Shown here: in pieces, positions 46,051 through 57,679 of the stretch
Numbering within the stretch: the first letter of the stretch is position 1
How the letters are laid out: each line of letters starts with the position of its first letter
Origin: Podocnemis expansa
Lineage: Eukaryota; Chordata; Testudines; Podocnemididae
NCBI GenBank assembly: GCA_007922195.1
Contig: ML682224.1
Location: forward strand, 206,375-270,374
DNA: 64,000 nt
Direction of reading: 5' to 3'
Position numbers and translations under genes: made by a program
The notes under the pieces: generated by a model
Told to the model about the DNA's origin: nothing
Seen by the model: only the letters and a program-made list of their open reading frames with translations
Database searches by the model: none

Positions 46051-46770
46051 ACAGTCCCTCTGGGTGTGTCCTGTTGCCCAGCAGAGAAAGCAAATGACCA
46101 CGCTTGAGAAATAGTGGATTTATATTGGCACCCCTCACTGGCACCAGCAAGGATCCCTTGAATTTGTCTTCATCACTCCCATTGGTGGCAGCTGAAGTTG
46201 AACCTGCTGACAGAAAGACAAGACATAAGGAAGGATGCGGTATTTACGGCCCAGCGGGAGAGGGCTGATGATGGACATGATCTTTCCCAGGGTGGAGAAG
46301 AGGGGAAGCAAGGCAGCACTGGGAAGGAAGTCTGGGATGGAGCTAAGTACCACCTGTAAGCACAGGTCCTCTAGCGACTCAATGGGAACAAAGATGACCA
46401 CTGCCAGGCCCTTCTCCAGCACCTCCTGGGTGGCAGCCTCCAATGGCAAGAAGAAAACTACTTTTTCAATACATCTTGGATGCCACCACAATGGCCAAGG
46501 GACCTACCACCTGCACCAATGCCCAAATGTACATCTCCACATAGGGTGAGGCAGTCACCATGGGGCAGGGGATGCCATGTTTCTGTGCCATGGTGGGGAA
46601 GGTGCCTTGGCCATTCAAGAAGTTATTTGAGGAAGCAGTAGGAACAGATGACACTGTTAGTGGTTGGCTACCTGTAGGTATGCTCTGCTGGCTGAAGTGC
46701 CCCGAGAGCTGGTGGTAGGAATGGGGACGTGTGGCAGGACTGTGAGCCCCCACCCTAGGAGATATCACCT
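46051..46770 (-). pseudogene. Tx1/L1-type LINE ORF1 relic with zinc knuckle
   Basis: Minus-strand pieces in order: TFPTMAQKHGIPCPM and VEMYIWALVQVVGP (46640-46510), EKGLAVVIFVPIESLEDLC and VVLSSIPDFLPSAALLPLF (46440-46300), GKIMSIISPLPLG and LPYVLSFCQQVQL, then CFLCWATGHTQRDC, a CCHC knuckle (46092-46051). This order is that of the gag-like ORF1 of Tx1-like LINEs. A stop separates the main domain from the knuckle. No ORF2 was recognised nearby. Confidence 0.55.
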
Positions 46771-46799
46771 TTCAGAGGTGGCACTTACCCTTCCTGGGC

Positions 46800-47760
46800 C
46801 CCTGGTCTTTTCTTCCAGTTGTGGAAGTATGCACAGCAATAGAGGCCCCTCCTGTGCCTGCCACTGCTCATGCTCCAGAAGAAGCAGTGGTGGTCAGGCG
46901 GTAGCTGCAGGGTCAGGTAGGGGAGCAGGTGGAGGGTTAAGAGTTGGGTCAATGGAGGGAGGTGTCCAAATCCACTGGTGGGATGAGTGGGATTAAATGC
47001 TGGGGTGGGCAGGAAGGAACTTAGTATAGGCCAATCCTCTCCACTCAGGTGCAGGCAGGGGAGGAGGTTGTTGTCTGCAGGGGTTGTGGGGATAGACAGA
47101 GTTGGAGGAGGGAACAGGGGTGGGAAGGCAAAGCCCTTCTCCCAGGTAGGCTGTAAGCAGGAAGGAGGAGCACCAAAAGTAAGGGAGCACAAGGGCCTTA
47201 TTTGGGGCAAGAGAGGGGCTGGTTCCTTCAGTTGCACTGGGACAAAGAGGTTACAGTAGCATCAGGGGATGCAGTGAGCAAGAGGTACAACAAAAATGGT
47301 GGATTTCAGGGGCTGAAAGGTTTGTAGGAGAAATGGGAGTACTGGAAAGGGGCAGGACAGGGGCAAGTAGTGGGGAGAGAATGGAATTGAAAAAAATCAA
47401 AGGGTAAAGGAAACAGAGAACTTCTTCAGCAGGGGTATACAAGCAGAAAAGTAAATGTTGAAGAGTCCGGGAGGAGCAAGGAACCCTGAAACACTCAGTG
47501 GTGGGGAAGGGGCAAGGATGCTAACAAACACTGAAGGTCCAGGGTGAGGAGGGGAACCTAGAAACCCCCAGGGAATGGGGTAGGGCAGTAGAGCAAACAA
47601 ACACTGAGGTAATCCCAGGGAAGATAGGAAGGGTGGATTAGAGAGGCAATAATATGTAAGTGGAGCAGGTGATCAAGGAAGAAAGCAGAGGAACTGCTAC
47701 AGGATGGCTGGAGGGTATGGGGGGGGGTAGGGGTGAGCACTCTGGCCAAATGGAGCTAGA
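46800..47760. other. Purine-rich low-complexity DNA
   Basis: GGGA-rich plus strand; open frames on the minus strand are Pro/Ser/Leu-rich and explained by composition. Could be the 5' region of the Tx1-like LINE. Confidence 0.35.
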
Positions 47761-48655
47761 GAAGGAAAGGATATTTCACCAATATGTCCCACCATTTTCA
47801 GAAATGGAAATGCTTTATCTTTTCAAACATCTAATTAGTCAAATTTCAGCTTTCACAGGGAACTGAGCCCCTGAGGAAACAAGCATGACCTGGTTGCCCA
47901 GAAATGGCCACCTTATGTAATAATTAAAGACTACAAAAAGCATAAGCTAGGTAATTGTCAGTTTTTCAAAGTGACATCAATCCTAGGCAAAATAACAGAC
48001 ATCCTGAAATGGGACTCGATAAGGAATCAAATGATTGCAATATAATTAATTGAAATCAACATTCCTTTACTGAAAATGGACCTGTGAAATTAACATGATA
48101 TCTATTGTGGTGTGTGTGTGTGCGTGTGCATGTTAAATTACAAATCGTATTGATAAATAATGTCATTTTGGTCATGGATGTAAAACCTGGGCTCCTGACA
48201 GATGTAGCCTTCAATAAATGTAGGGTAAAAATTGCATAAGCCATTAATAACAGCTTCTTTATCCAGGCAGCTACACAAGTATATTATTGAATGAGATTGA
48301 ATCAAACAGATAAGAAAAGAAAGACCATTTAAAATGTAAATAAACCAAATCATAAGGATTATTATATAAAAACAGACACCGACACCAAAACACCCCAAGG
48401 CTGACATTCTCACAATCTTACCCAGACCGCTGGAAATAAAGCTGAAGAGAACAACAAGTGGAGACTGGTTCCCAGCTTACTGGCATGTTGGTGTTCCAAT
48501 TAGGGATTGGTTTATTCTCATTTTATTGAGAGTAAAGGTAGGTTAAGTAATATCTTTTGCTGCAAACATCTTTTTATACACTTGCTCTTTCATCCCCTAT
48601 ACATCCTAAATGATTCATAGAATTTGCTTCTGATTTTGCTGCCTAGGTCTGTGTT
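47761..48655. other. AT-rich intergenic DNA
   Basis: A short TG repeat at 48109-48128; otherwise nothing recognised. Confidence 0.35.
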
Positions 48656-48659
48656 CTTA

Positions 48660-49068
48660 CGCAGGGGGTTATTTCGATACGGTTGTTCTGAAACAACTTG
48701 TAGCAAAATAATGCCTTATTTCTTTGTGACTTATTTCAAATTAGCAAAAATGTCACTTTGAAATAAGGAGAAAAGCCAAAATTGAAATAGCAATTCCGGA
48801 CAACAGTTATTTCTAAACGACTCAACGTCATTTTGAAACATGTTCAGACAACGGTTGTTTCGAAACAAGTCGTTTCGAAACCACCATTGTTTCGAAGCAA
48901 CACATTCACACGGCGTTGTTTCGAAATAACTGTTGTGAAACAATGTTGTTTCGCCCACAGACTACGTCTAACTTGTTTCAAAACAACCGTGCGTCGTGTG
49001 AACAGCCGAAACCTGATTTTGAAACAAGCTCCGTTGTTTCGGAATAAGGAGGCTGTGTGAACACACCC
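48660..49068. mobile_element. Foldback DNA element (TTTCGAAACAA subfamily)
   Basis: Many TTGTTTCGAAACAA palindromes; right end GTGTGAACACACCCC. The left end is near GTCTGTGTTCTTACGCAGG (48648-48666). A relative of the 27695-28140 element with a distinct terminus and a G at AACAA. Confidence 0.6.
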
Positions 49069-50336
49069 CTAGGAGTCCAATATCTGTCACTGTTAAGGTT
49101 CTAGGGTTGAAGATTTGTGTCTTGTTTTCAGGAACAGTGTGTGGGAAACAGGTGGCAAAGAAAAGGGATCATCACAGAGTGACTGTCTCCTTTAAAAAAA
49201 CAATGAGAGGGATGTAGCACCTTGTGTGACCCCGGTCCCCTGGGATAATCTTCTGAATGTGCCAAAACCAGGGCAAGCTGCAAAAACCAGGGGCCAAGCC
49301 CCTAAACCACTGATGGGTAGTACTTAAACCAGTCTCCCTGTCAGTAACAAAACATGCTTCTGATTCCCCAGTCTGGTCATCACCGAACATTACAAAATAG
49401 AAACAGATCTCTTTACGCACATCAGCTCCTATGGTGCCTCCTAGCCACTGGGTCTCTTAAAGAAATAGGTTTTCCTGACCCCAAAGGGTCAGCCGCATCA
49501 CCCAGAACAATGTAGGTTTGGATCTTACCCCAAATATCATGTTGCCACCCAATCCTTTAGTAACTACAATTAAAGGTTTAATATAAAAAGAAAACAAACA
49601 CAACATGCGAGATGTTAAAGGGTCAAACCGAATCACACACATACACATGATTTATAGTCCATAGAAAGCAAATCCTTAATCCTTGAAGATTCTGTAGTTT
49701 GCAGATTAGTCCCACTCCTATGATATGCATCCAGCAGCTGGGTGGGTCTCAGTCCTTTGTTCAGTCCCAGAAGGATAGTTCCAGAGGAGAGAGTTGATTG
49801 CAGGTTGCAGACTGAAAACTAAATGGAGATGGTTCACCTGCCTTTTATTTCAGGGTCCTTGCCAGATCAAAATGGAGTTGGGCTACATGGTCAGTTTGGG
49901 TAACTGGTCAAACAGGCTTCTTCTTGTGCCCACTGCAGCTAGCTAAGGAGCCTACCCGATGGAGGCCATCAAGAGGAACAACAGTTCTTCTTTGAGTGCT
50001 GCTCTGATGCATTCAGTATTAGGTGTCTCTGTGCTGGAGCGCCAGATTGGTCGGAGAAAAAACAAAAAAAACAAAACTTGTCCTAGCCTGTCAGAAGAGG
50101 GGAGGTGGCCACCACCCCTTGCGTCGCCCACGGCTATATATATATATGGTTGCCTCCCCGCCCCCTCCTCAGTTTCATTTCTTCCACCTTGCACGTCAGA
50201 TTTGGAACATCTGCTCCTTGCTATTGCAAGCAGCCTGTCCCTCAAGACTCAGCTTTTCACCAACCAGGAGAATCTTTTCGTAGATTTAATTCCACTACAA
50301 GAGCTTCCACCATTGGACTGAAACAGCCTATAATCA

Positions 50337-52161
50337 TGCCAGGGTTCAAACCCTGTGCCAAATGCGGCAAGGCCTTCCCCAGGGATGATCCCCACAGGAA
50401 GTGCCTCAGGTGCCTGAGCAAAGACCACATGGTCTCGGCATGTTCCACTTGTCTCCTTTAAACCTCAGGCCATCAAGGAGAGGGAACAGTGATGCCACAC
50501 CCTAGCCTCAGAAGAGGCTCAGCACTTCTCATCCGAGGCTTCGGGTTTGAGCCCGGTCCCGAGATCTAGCTCGGCGCTGGTGCCTATGCAGCACCGTGAC
50601 ACCGGTGTCTGCCGTCACCCCACCACCTCAGTGCTGACTCCGGCACCGCGGCCCCGATCCGGCGCCTAGGCACTCCAGCGCCGATCGGGGTTGTCATCAC
50701 CCAGCCCAGCACCATCGGCACTGGGCTTGCCTCAGAGCCGACCAAGCTCATCTCCAGTCAGCCCGGCACCAATGACACTGAGCTCACCTCGGCACCGTGC
50801 CGTTTCACCTCCAATGCCGACAACCCAGCATAACCCGGCCTCACCAGTGCTGACCTCACCTCAGCACCGGCTCACCCCACCTTCACCACTGCAGAGTCCA
50901 GTGCCAACGGAGTGGGAGTCTTGAAGCCCGAGCAGTCCTCCCTTCCCCACTGGGGACTTGCCCATGACCCATGTGGGAGAGATCTTAGTCCCTTCTATGT
51001 CAGAGGCGATGGAGGCAGCATAAGCCCTGCTGCTCCTCCCGACTCCCCCAGCCCTACCCCTAATTAGGAGGGGCAAACTGGCCCTTTCTTCAAAGGCCTG
51101 GGTTCAGAAGGGATGCTCGCCCTCTCCCCCCACCATGGGGTTTGGTGCTACTCCACCGCCGGCACAGGGCCGAGAATCCCAACCCCCTTCCCCCACCTCC
51201 AGGCCAAAAGAAAGGCCTTCAAGGGGCCCTAAACGGCCCCAGCACTGAACAGCATCCACCTTTCACTTTCGGGCACAAGAATGGTCCCCCGAAGAAACTC
51301 CCTCCTCTCCCTGATGAATCCCCGGTTCTGTGCTCTCCCTGGCACTGGAGGCCTTTATGGGGAACCTCTCGGCACACTTTGACCTGTTGTGCCAAGCTAC
51401 TGCCCATTTAGGTATGCAAGTGGAGCCTCTAAGCCTTCCCCCCAATACTCTGTTCGGACCAGCACTCGCCTCCATGGTGCCCTTAGCAATTCCACCCCAC
51501 CCGAGCATATGGCACCTTGCACGCTCCCGGTGGCAGCACCCATGCTCCGTTCCCCCCAGTGTTGGATACGGCAAGCATGAAGTATCGGGTGCCAGAACTG
51601 GACTACCCCTCACTCGCTGGCTATCCAGTTACCCCTAGGGATGTGATCCAGATGGCAACGGGGGCCAGAGATCCCCCTAGGGACCCCTTCCCCTCCTCTA
51701 GGGAGAACAGATAAATGGATCTGCAGGGCTGCAAGGTGCATTCCTCATCAGCCCATCAATTGCCAGTGGCAAACAACCAGGCTATAACCAGCAGGTACCT
51801 GCTGGATGTCTGGGAGTCACTTGGGAGATTTAGAAACATTCTCCCGCCCGAGGCCAGGGACGACTATGATGCCTTCCTGGAGGAGGGTGACACAGTCTCA
51901 CAAGACCTCCTCCTTTTAGCCCGCGATACAGTGGACACCACTGCCTGTACCATGGCTTTGGCCGTTACTCTCCGCAGGTCAGATTGGCTTAGGGAGGCTA
52001 GAGCGCCTGCTAACGCACAGCAGCCGGTCTTGGACCTGTCTTTTGAAGGGAATGTCCTGTTCCCCCCTGAAACTCTCTCAGTGGTGGGCACAGCCCAAGA
52101 TCCACAGGCAGGGGCCAAATATTTCAGCCTTCTCCATCCCGGTCCCTCCCCACCAACTTAG
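50337..52161 (+). pseudogene. DIRS gag-like ORF1 (broken)
   Basis: MPGFKPCAKCGKAFPRDDPH and CLRCLSKDHMVSAC (50337-50455) form the cysteine/histidine knuckle typical of DIRS ORF1. A stop follows at 50459. Next comes a Ser/Pro repeat region (50690-50920, GCACCGG-like units). The C-terminal part is at 51715-52161: NQAITSRYLLDVWESLGRF, DTVDTTACTMALAVTLRRS, DLSFEGNVLFPP, matching the conserved C domain of DIRS gag. Several stops lie between. Confidence 0.65.
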
Positions 52162-52169
52162 CTCCCAAC

Positions 52170-53700
52170 TCATTGGGTGGGGCAGCCCCTTGTTCCTTTC
52201 TGCTGCATTTGCGATGAGCAAAAGGTTTTCATTCACCCGCCCAAAGATGGGGGCCCTCTGGCTACCGCTACCCCCTTAACCAATGGGTGCAAGGGACCTA
52301 AGGCACCACTACCCCCCCGATAGGGGGAACAAGTCTGTCAGGAACCTTCCAGACCCTGCCTTCTTACCGCCCCCCCCGGCCTGGTTCCTGCAGCATCGGG
52401 GGTTTGGCAACACAAGACACCTGTCTGCGGTGCATGTGCCCAACACCATAGCCACCACCCTTTCCACTTAAGCAGTGATGGAAACCACCCCTCTCCCATC
52501 GCAACAGCTTCCCTTCCCAAATACTTCTCACCGCATTCCCCACCCTAACCCCCTGTCAAGGGATGGAAACGTGTCTTGTCGTAGCCTAGCTTCGGCGGGG
52601 CTCCAAGATGCGCACATCCAAAGACTCCCCATAATGGGACTGTGTCCATGGCCATGACGCATGTCCCAGGTAGCACCCCGCATATCCAGGTCAGGAGAAA
52701 GGGGGGGGGGCATCCTGGGTCGCACTGCCGCCTCCTGTGCTGTGACCTCAACCCCTCCCGACAGAATTGTCCTGCACAATCAAAGGGACACATCTGTATG
52801 GGAATACAGCTACCTGGGAAGCCATTATTGGGAAGATACATATAGAGCAGGTTTTACCCCTGTCTGGGACTTAGGTATGGGCCATTTTCCCCCCTTTTTC
52901 CATTTTTCCACCCTCACATGGTTCCTCATCTCTACCTCCTGGTGATCTGGTGGAACCTAGGGACCCACCTCAGGAACCGTCACCTTTGCCTACCATCTTC
53001 GGGATCGCCCATGGTACCCGGCCCTGCCAAAGTATGGCTGGGGACACCAAAAATCCTGGGAGGGGAACGCTCGTTGTGCCCCATACGTCGGGAAACTGCG
53101 TAGGGCCTACCCCTTCGAGTGCCCTCACACATATAGTACCCGCGTCGATATCTGCTTCCTTCGGGACGGCTGTCTATGTCAGACAGAGGGTCCCTGATTT
53201 CCAGGGCACTTGCATAACCATGCCCTTTGATCTTACCCCTGGCAGGGCATGACTCACAACCCCGCTCTTCTGTCCTGCCTCCCTGTGGGACCTCCCACTA
53301 TACTCTGCGTAGCCCCTTAGGACTACTGCTCTTCCCCCATACGCGTTGGTGGGGCCTGGCAGATCTGCAGTTTCCTCTCGCTTTCTCAAGGACCCCATTG
53401 ACATCTCTCCCATTCCCATGGTGTGATAGGGAACCCCCTCTCTATACAATATATGGCGGTTTTGGGTGTTTTACCCCCCTCTCCTTTATTCACCTCTAGT
53501 TCCCCTCAGGGAGGGGATCCCATTGGTTCTCTGATACCAGGATGTCCTTTAGATGTGACAGCAACCACTCTGTTAAGGCTCCATTCTCGAGCCTAGGAAG
53601 GACCTTCCTGGGTAGCTTTGTTTCCTCAATATCCATGCATTGGAGAATGTCCTCCTTGGCAGCCCTGGCTGGCAAAGTGGTAGCACTATCCTTAAGGCAA
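52170..53700. other. Unassigned block inside or after the DIRS relic
   Basis: C-rich with many short plus-strand frames (e.g. 52661-52945, 52950-53252, 53227-53499). I could not match any to reverse transcriptase, RNase H, methyltransferase or recombinase of DIRS. Confidence 0.4.
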
Positions 53701-54061
53701 GCGCCATAGGTACTGAGCCCGCAGTTCTTCTTCTGGCTCTCCTCCGATCCCTTCGGTCACCTAGGGGCTGACTAGATGACAGTGAGAGCTCTCTTCCATT
53801 CCTCTCCCTTCCCCTCATGCTCTAGTGAGAGTTTTGAGAGGCAAAATCCAGGAAGCCTAGACTGGAGGGGCCCTTTCCTACATTCTAGCACCCTGTGGGC
53901 TCCAGAGGTGTTCCATCTACATCCCTGCCCATAATGCTGCATTCACAGATGACACTAAAAGTGGGGTGAAAAAGACAACAGCCTTAATTCTTTGCTTACT
54001 TACAGCTTTACATGGTTTTTGCATGGCCCTCTAGTGGCCTGTTTAATATGTGTTGCTAGAC

Positions 54062-54826
54062 CAGGGGTGTCAAACTAACAGCCTGTGGGCCGGATCCAGC
54101 CCACCAAGGGTGCTGATCTGGCCCATGGAGCTGCTGTTTGGGCACTCTTTGCAGCAGCAGTGAACAGTGAAGACAGGCTTCCGGCAGAGCATGGCTACAT
54201 GTGCTTCTGCCTTATGCATCACTACACAAAGGAACAAAGGAAGCACTCTAGTCAATCCCGGCTCAGCTCTGCTGTGGACTGCCAAGACTTTCAGTCACAG
54301 CAGGCTGGACTCTCCACTCCAGCTGGCCATTGTCAGTCAGTCAACATGCTAATCTGATTAACAGCACATTGCACAAATCACAAATAAGAAAAGAAAATGT
54401 GGCTGGGGCCCATGTGGGAATGAGCCAATCAAAGACCAGCCTGCATTGATCCTCACCAAAGGTCAGCATGCTGAATGACTGACAGGGAGTGGGTGAGGAG
54501 AGGGAGAGGCAGAGGCAGGAGGCCATTCTGCCTGTGGCTGTGATGGGGACTGGTTGTTGCCTGCCAGAATGTGGTAGGGGAAGTGGACAGGGAAATGGCA
54601 GGGGAAGGGTGGTGGTCCAGGAGCCAGCATGGAGAAGGGGAACCCACAGGACAGAGACAAGAGAAGGTGCTGGAGAGCCTGTGGGGCTGGTGAGGAGAAA
54701 ATGGAGTTCATGCAACTCTGAACATGGCAGGGGAAGGGATTGGGAGCCCGTGAGGCCACATGACTGACAACAGATGTCCTGCCCTCCAATGTGGCCCTCC
54801 CACAGTGAATGTGTTTGATACTTCTG
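54062..54826. mobile_element. hAT (Charlie-like) non-autonomous element
   Basis: Left end CAGGGGTGTCAAACTAACAG with GTGGGCCGGATCCAGCCC; right end GTGTTTGATACTTCTG. TGCTAGAC and CCTTAGAC flank it (5/8 match of a target duplication). No transposase frame. Confidence 0.7.
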
Positions 54827-55523
54827 CCTTAGACAAACAACAAACAGTGTGTCCTGGAATGAAATAGTCGTCCAGGCACGTGCTAACCATCAACATTCAA
54901 CATATAAAAAGCCCACTGAAGCTTCAGCAGGAAGTGCAACCCTTCAGCCTAGTGCCAGGAAATTTCCTGCCCACATAAAACACTTGGCTACTTAATCTCT
55001 GAGTTCTTCAGGTTCCCATGATCTGACCTAGTGTTCAAAGAAGGAGGGAGGTTATTAGACCAAGCTGGGTTCTCTTGTTGGTCAAGTTCCGGAGAAGATG
55101 GTGGTTAGTTTATATGACCAGGGGGATCAGCACTCACCGGTTCAACTTGCAGGTGGGGATCTTAGTGCTCCAAAGATTTCCCTAGTGAAACAACCTAGTG
55201 ACAAATGATGCCCCAGACCTAAAGCAAGGTATTAGCATGAAGTGTCCAGACATGCTTGTACTCTCCTTTCTTCTGTGGATCCTTTTCTACTAACAGGTTT
55301 TGGTTTGTTCTTCCTTTCTTCATTCCATTAGAAATTCAGGCCAGCAAAGGTCTAAGGGTGAAGGTATGATTGGGATGATGGGACTTACCTCAGGAACTCA
55401 CTAGGGCTGAATCCATTTGCCAGAGTTGCTGATCAGGATGGACACATGCCAGATGAGAACTATGGGCTCTATAAGAATCATTCACTGTTTTAACTGAGAG
55501 TTGTGCTTCCCAGGGTTTTGGGG
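54827..55523. other. Intergenic DNA left of the Gypsy element
   Basis: No recognised repeat or gene. Confidence 0.35.
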
Positions 55524-55528
55524 TAACT

Positions 55529-56165
55529 TGTGATGGAGACCCCAGCCAAGCCTCCTGGATTCCCTCTGTCCACAGCCAGTCAGGTCTCAGCCATGGTGGA
55601 GTCTCCTCCCGTCCAGCACCCGGGTCTCCACGCTCCGTGCAGCCAGCCCCCAACTCCAGGCTCAGAGGGTCAGATCCTTGCTCTGTCCGGTCTCCCTGGG
55701 AGGGGATTTCCTCCCTCCTGGAGGGTCCCAGCTGTCCCAATCAGCAGCGACTCTCCACTAGTGTGGCAATCAGAGGGTTTATTAGCAAACCAGTTCATAC
55801 AGCAGCAAGGACAATTGGTATCGGCATCCTCAAAACTACCACAAGTGAAACCCCCAGGGGATTAGGGCTACACCCCAGGGCAGGGTCCTGTCTCTTGGAC
55901 CCCCATTTCCTCTAGTCGCCCCTTCCCCCTGTCCTCTGTTCCCCTCCTAGCTCTGCCCACCTCTCAGCCCCCTGGCCCAACCAGCTGAATCCAGTGTGAC
56001 CAGCGGGGGTTCCAAGGTACAGGCTTCCTAAACACTACCCCCTTGCCCCCTAGTGGCTCTACCCCATATCACCCACGTGTGTTCCATCACCCAAATAGAA
56101 AAGATAGAGGGTCAACACCCATGTCTCCCCTTACTAACCTAGCAGAGGGTTCCCACTTCTCCACA
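55529..56165 (-). repeat. 3' LTR of the Gmr1-like element
   Basis: 637 bp, TG...CA edges on the minus strand (TGTGGAGAAGTGGG ... CATCACA). Carries AATAAA near 55785 (minus). About as diverged from the 5' LTR as from the solo LTR, by eye. Confidence 0.9.
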
Positions 56166-56178
56166 CCTCTCCCCCTTT
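56166..56178 (-). other. Polypurine tract
   Basis: Minus-strand AAAGGGGGAGAGG directly before the 3' LTR; primes plus-strand DNA synthesis in LTR elements. Confidence 0.8.
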
Positions 56179-56179
56179 G

Positions 56180-56795
56180 GAGACTGAACTAAGCGGGGTC
56201 ACCTCAACCAGTGACCTGGGGAAGTTCTGCCCCCCCCCCCGGGACAGGGCATCCGCTATCACGTTCGCACTCCCCTTAACATGGATCACCTCCATATCAT
56301 AATCCTGGAGAATTAACCCCCACCTCGTAAGCTTGGCATTAGCACCCTTCATCTGTTGTAACCACGTTAGCAGAGAGTGATCTGTATACACTGTGAAATG
56401 ACGGTCCAACAGGTAAGGCTGCAATTTCCTAAGAGCCCAGACCATGGCCAGACACTCCTTTTCGATGACCGCATAATTTTGCTCCCGGGGCAACAACTTC
56501 CTGCTCAGATACGCAACTGGACGTTTCACTCCTTCGTCATCGGCTTGCATCAGGACCACTCCTAGACCAGTGTCTGAAGCGTTGGTGAACACTGCGAACG
56601 GTTTGTCGAAGTCGGGGTTCACCAGGATTGGGTCCTGGGTCAATGCCTTCTTTAGGGTATCAAAAGCCTGCTGGCACGACTCTGTCCAAACCACTTTGTC
56701 TGATCTCCCTTTCTTACAGAGCTCAGTGATAGGTGCAGCTATAGTGCTGAAGTGAGACGCAAACCTTCTGTAGTATCCCGCCATACCGATAAAGG
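56180..56795 (-). pseudogene. Gmr1-like RNase H domain
   Basis: MAGYYRRFASHFSTIAAPIT is the RT-RNase H connection; then FAVFTNASDTGLG (the usual catalytic TDAS reads TNAS here), EKECLAMVWALRK, FTVYTDHSLLTWL, VKGSANVIADALSR. A stop codon at about 56794 separates it from the reverse transcriptase frame, otherwise the same frame. Confidence 0.85.
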
Positions 56796-56796
56796 C

Positions 56797-57500
56797 CTAG
56801 ACCTGTTTCTTAGTTTGGGGAACAGGCCAGTCTCTGACTACTTCCACCTTGGCTGGCTGAGGTTTCAGGTGCTTGCTTCCCTCCTTCTGGCCCAAATAAG
56901 TGACCTCAGCCATCCCCACCTTACATTTCTCCGCTTTCACTGTCAGCCCTGCCTCTTTCAGTCGTTCCAGGACTCTCTTCACTTGGGATACGTAGTCTTC
57001 CCAGGTCTGACTAAAGATGCATATGTCATCAATGTAGGCTAGAGCAAAGTCCTCCATCCCCTTCAGTAATCGATCCACCAAGCGCTGAAAGGTGGCAGGC
57101 GCCCCCTTGAGACCGAAAGGCAAGACTAGTAATTCAAACAACCCAATAGGTGTGATGAAAGCTGACTTCTGTCTATCCTCAGGGCCCAGTGGTATCTGTC
57201 AATAGCCTTTGGTGAGATCCATAGTGGTGAGATACCGGGCCGCTCCCAACTTGCCTAAAATCTCATCCGTTCGAGGCATGGGGTACGCATCTGACACTGT
57301 GATGGCGTTTAGCTTGCGATAGTCCACACAGAACCGGATCAAGCCATCTTTCTTGGGTACCAATACCACAGGAGAAGCCCATGGACTGTTGGATGGTTGA
57401 ATGACTCCCAAGGCCAACATGTCCTGAACCTCCCTCTCTACATCTCGGGCAACCTTCCCAGTGATTCTAAATGGGGAACATTTTATGGGGGCCGTCATCC
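56797..57500 (-). pseudogene. Gmr1-like reverse transcriptase
   Basis: IKCSPFRITGKVARDVEREV, LALGVIQPSNSPWASPVVLV, FCVDYRKLNAITVSDAYPMP, YLTTMDLTKGY then a stop near 57197, then FELLVLPFGLKGAPATFQRL and FALAYIDDICIF (catalytic YIDD) and VRDWPVPQTKKQV, then a second stop. Joined directly to the C terminus of the integrase with no reverse order: integrase first. Confidence 0.88.
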
Positions 57501-57679
57501 CGGTCTCTATGCGGTGTATAGCCAGGTTAGTGAGTCCCGGCCGGTTAGAGAACAGTGACTTGTAGGATTCCAGCACCATGCTAATCTCGTCCCTTTGCGC
57601 TAGGGTCAGTCGGTTGGACAGGGGAATCGAATTCAGGGGTGATTCATTCTCCATCCCAGTGGTGGGGCTTATCAAGGGG

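Larger units (their letters stand above)
49984..53830 (+). mobile_element. DIRS-type retroelement relic
   Basis: Starts GTTCTTCTTTGAGTGCTGCT with the same terminal region as 28295-28536, continues through a gag-like ORF1 (50330-52161), and then about 1.6 kb of unassigned sequence. Reverse transcriptase and tyrosine recombinase were not recognised, so it is a deletion derivative or has been replaced. The right end is uncertain. Confidence 0.6.

Noticed and set aside
52661..53499. Possible envelope-like product after the DIRS gag
   Set aside because: A few Cys and Trp residues suggested it, but no signal peptide, cleavage site or membrane span is visible and the frames are broken.
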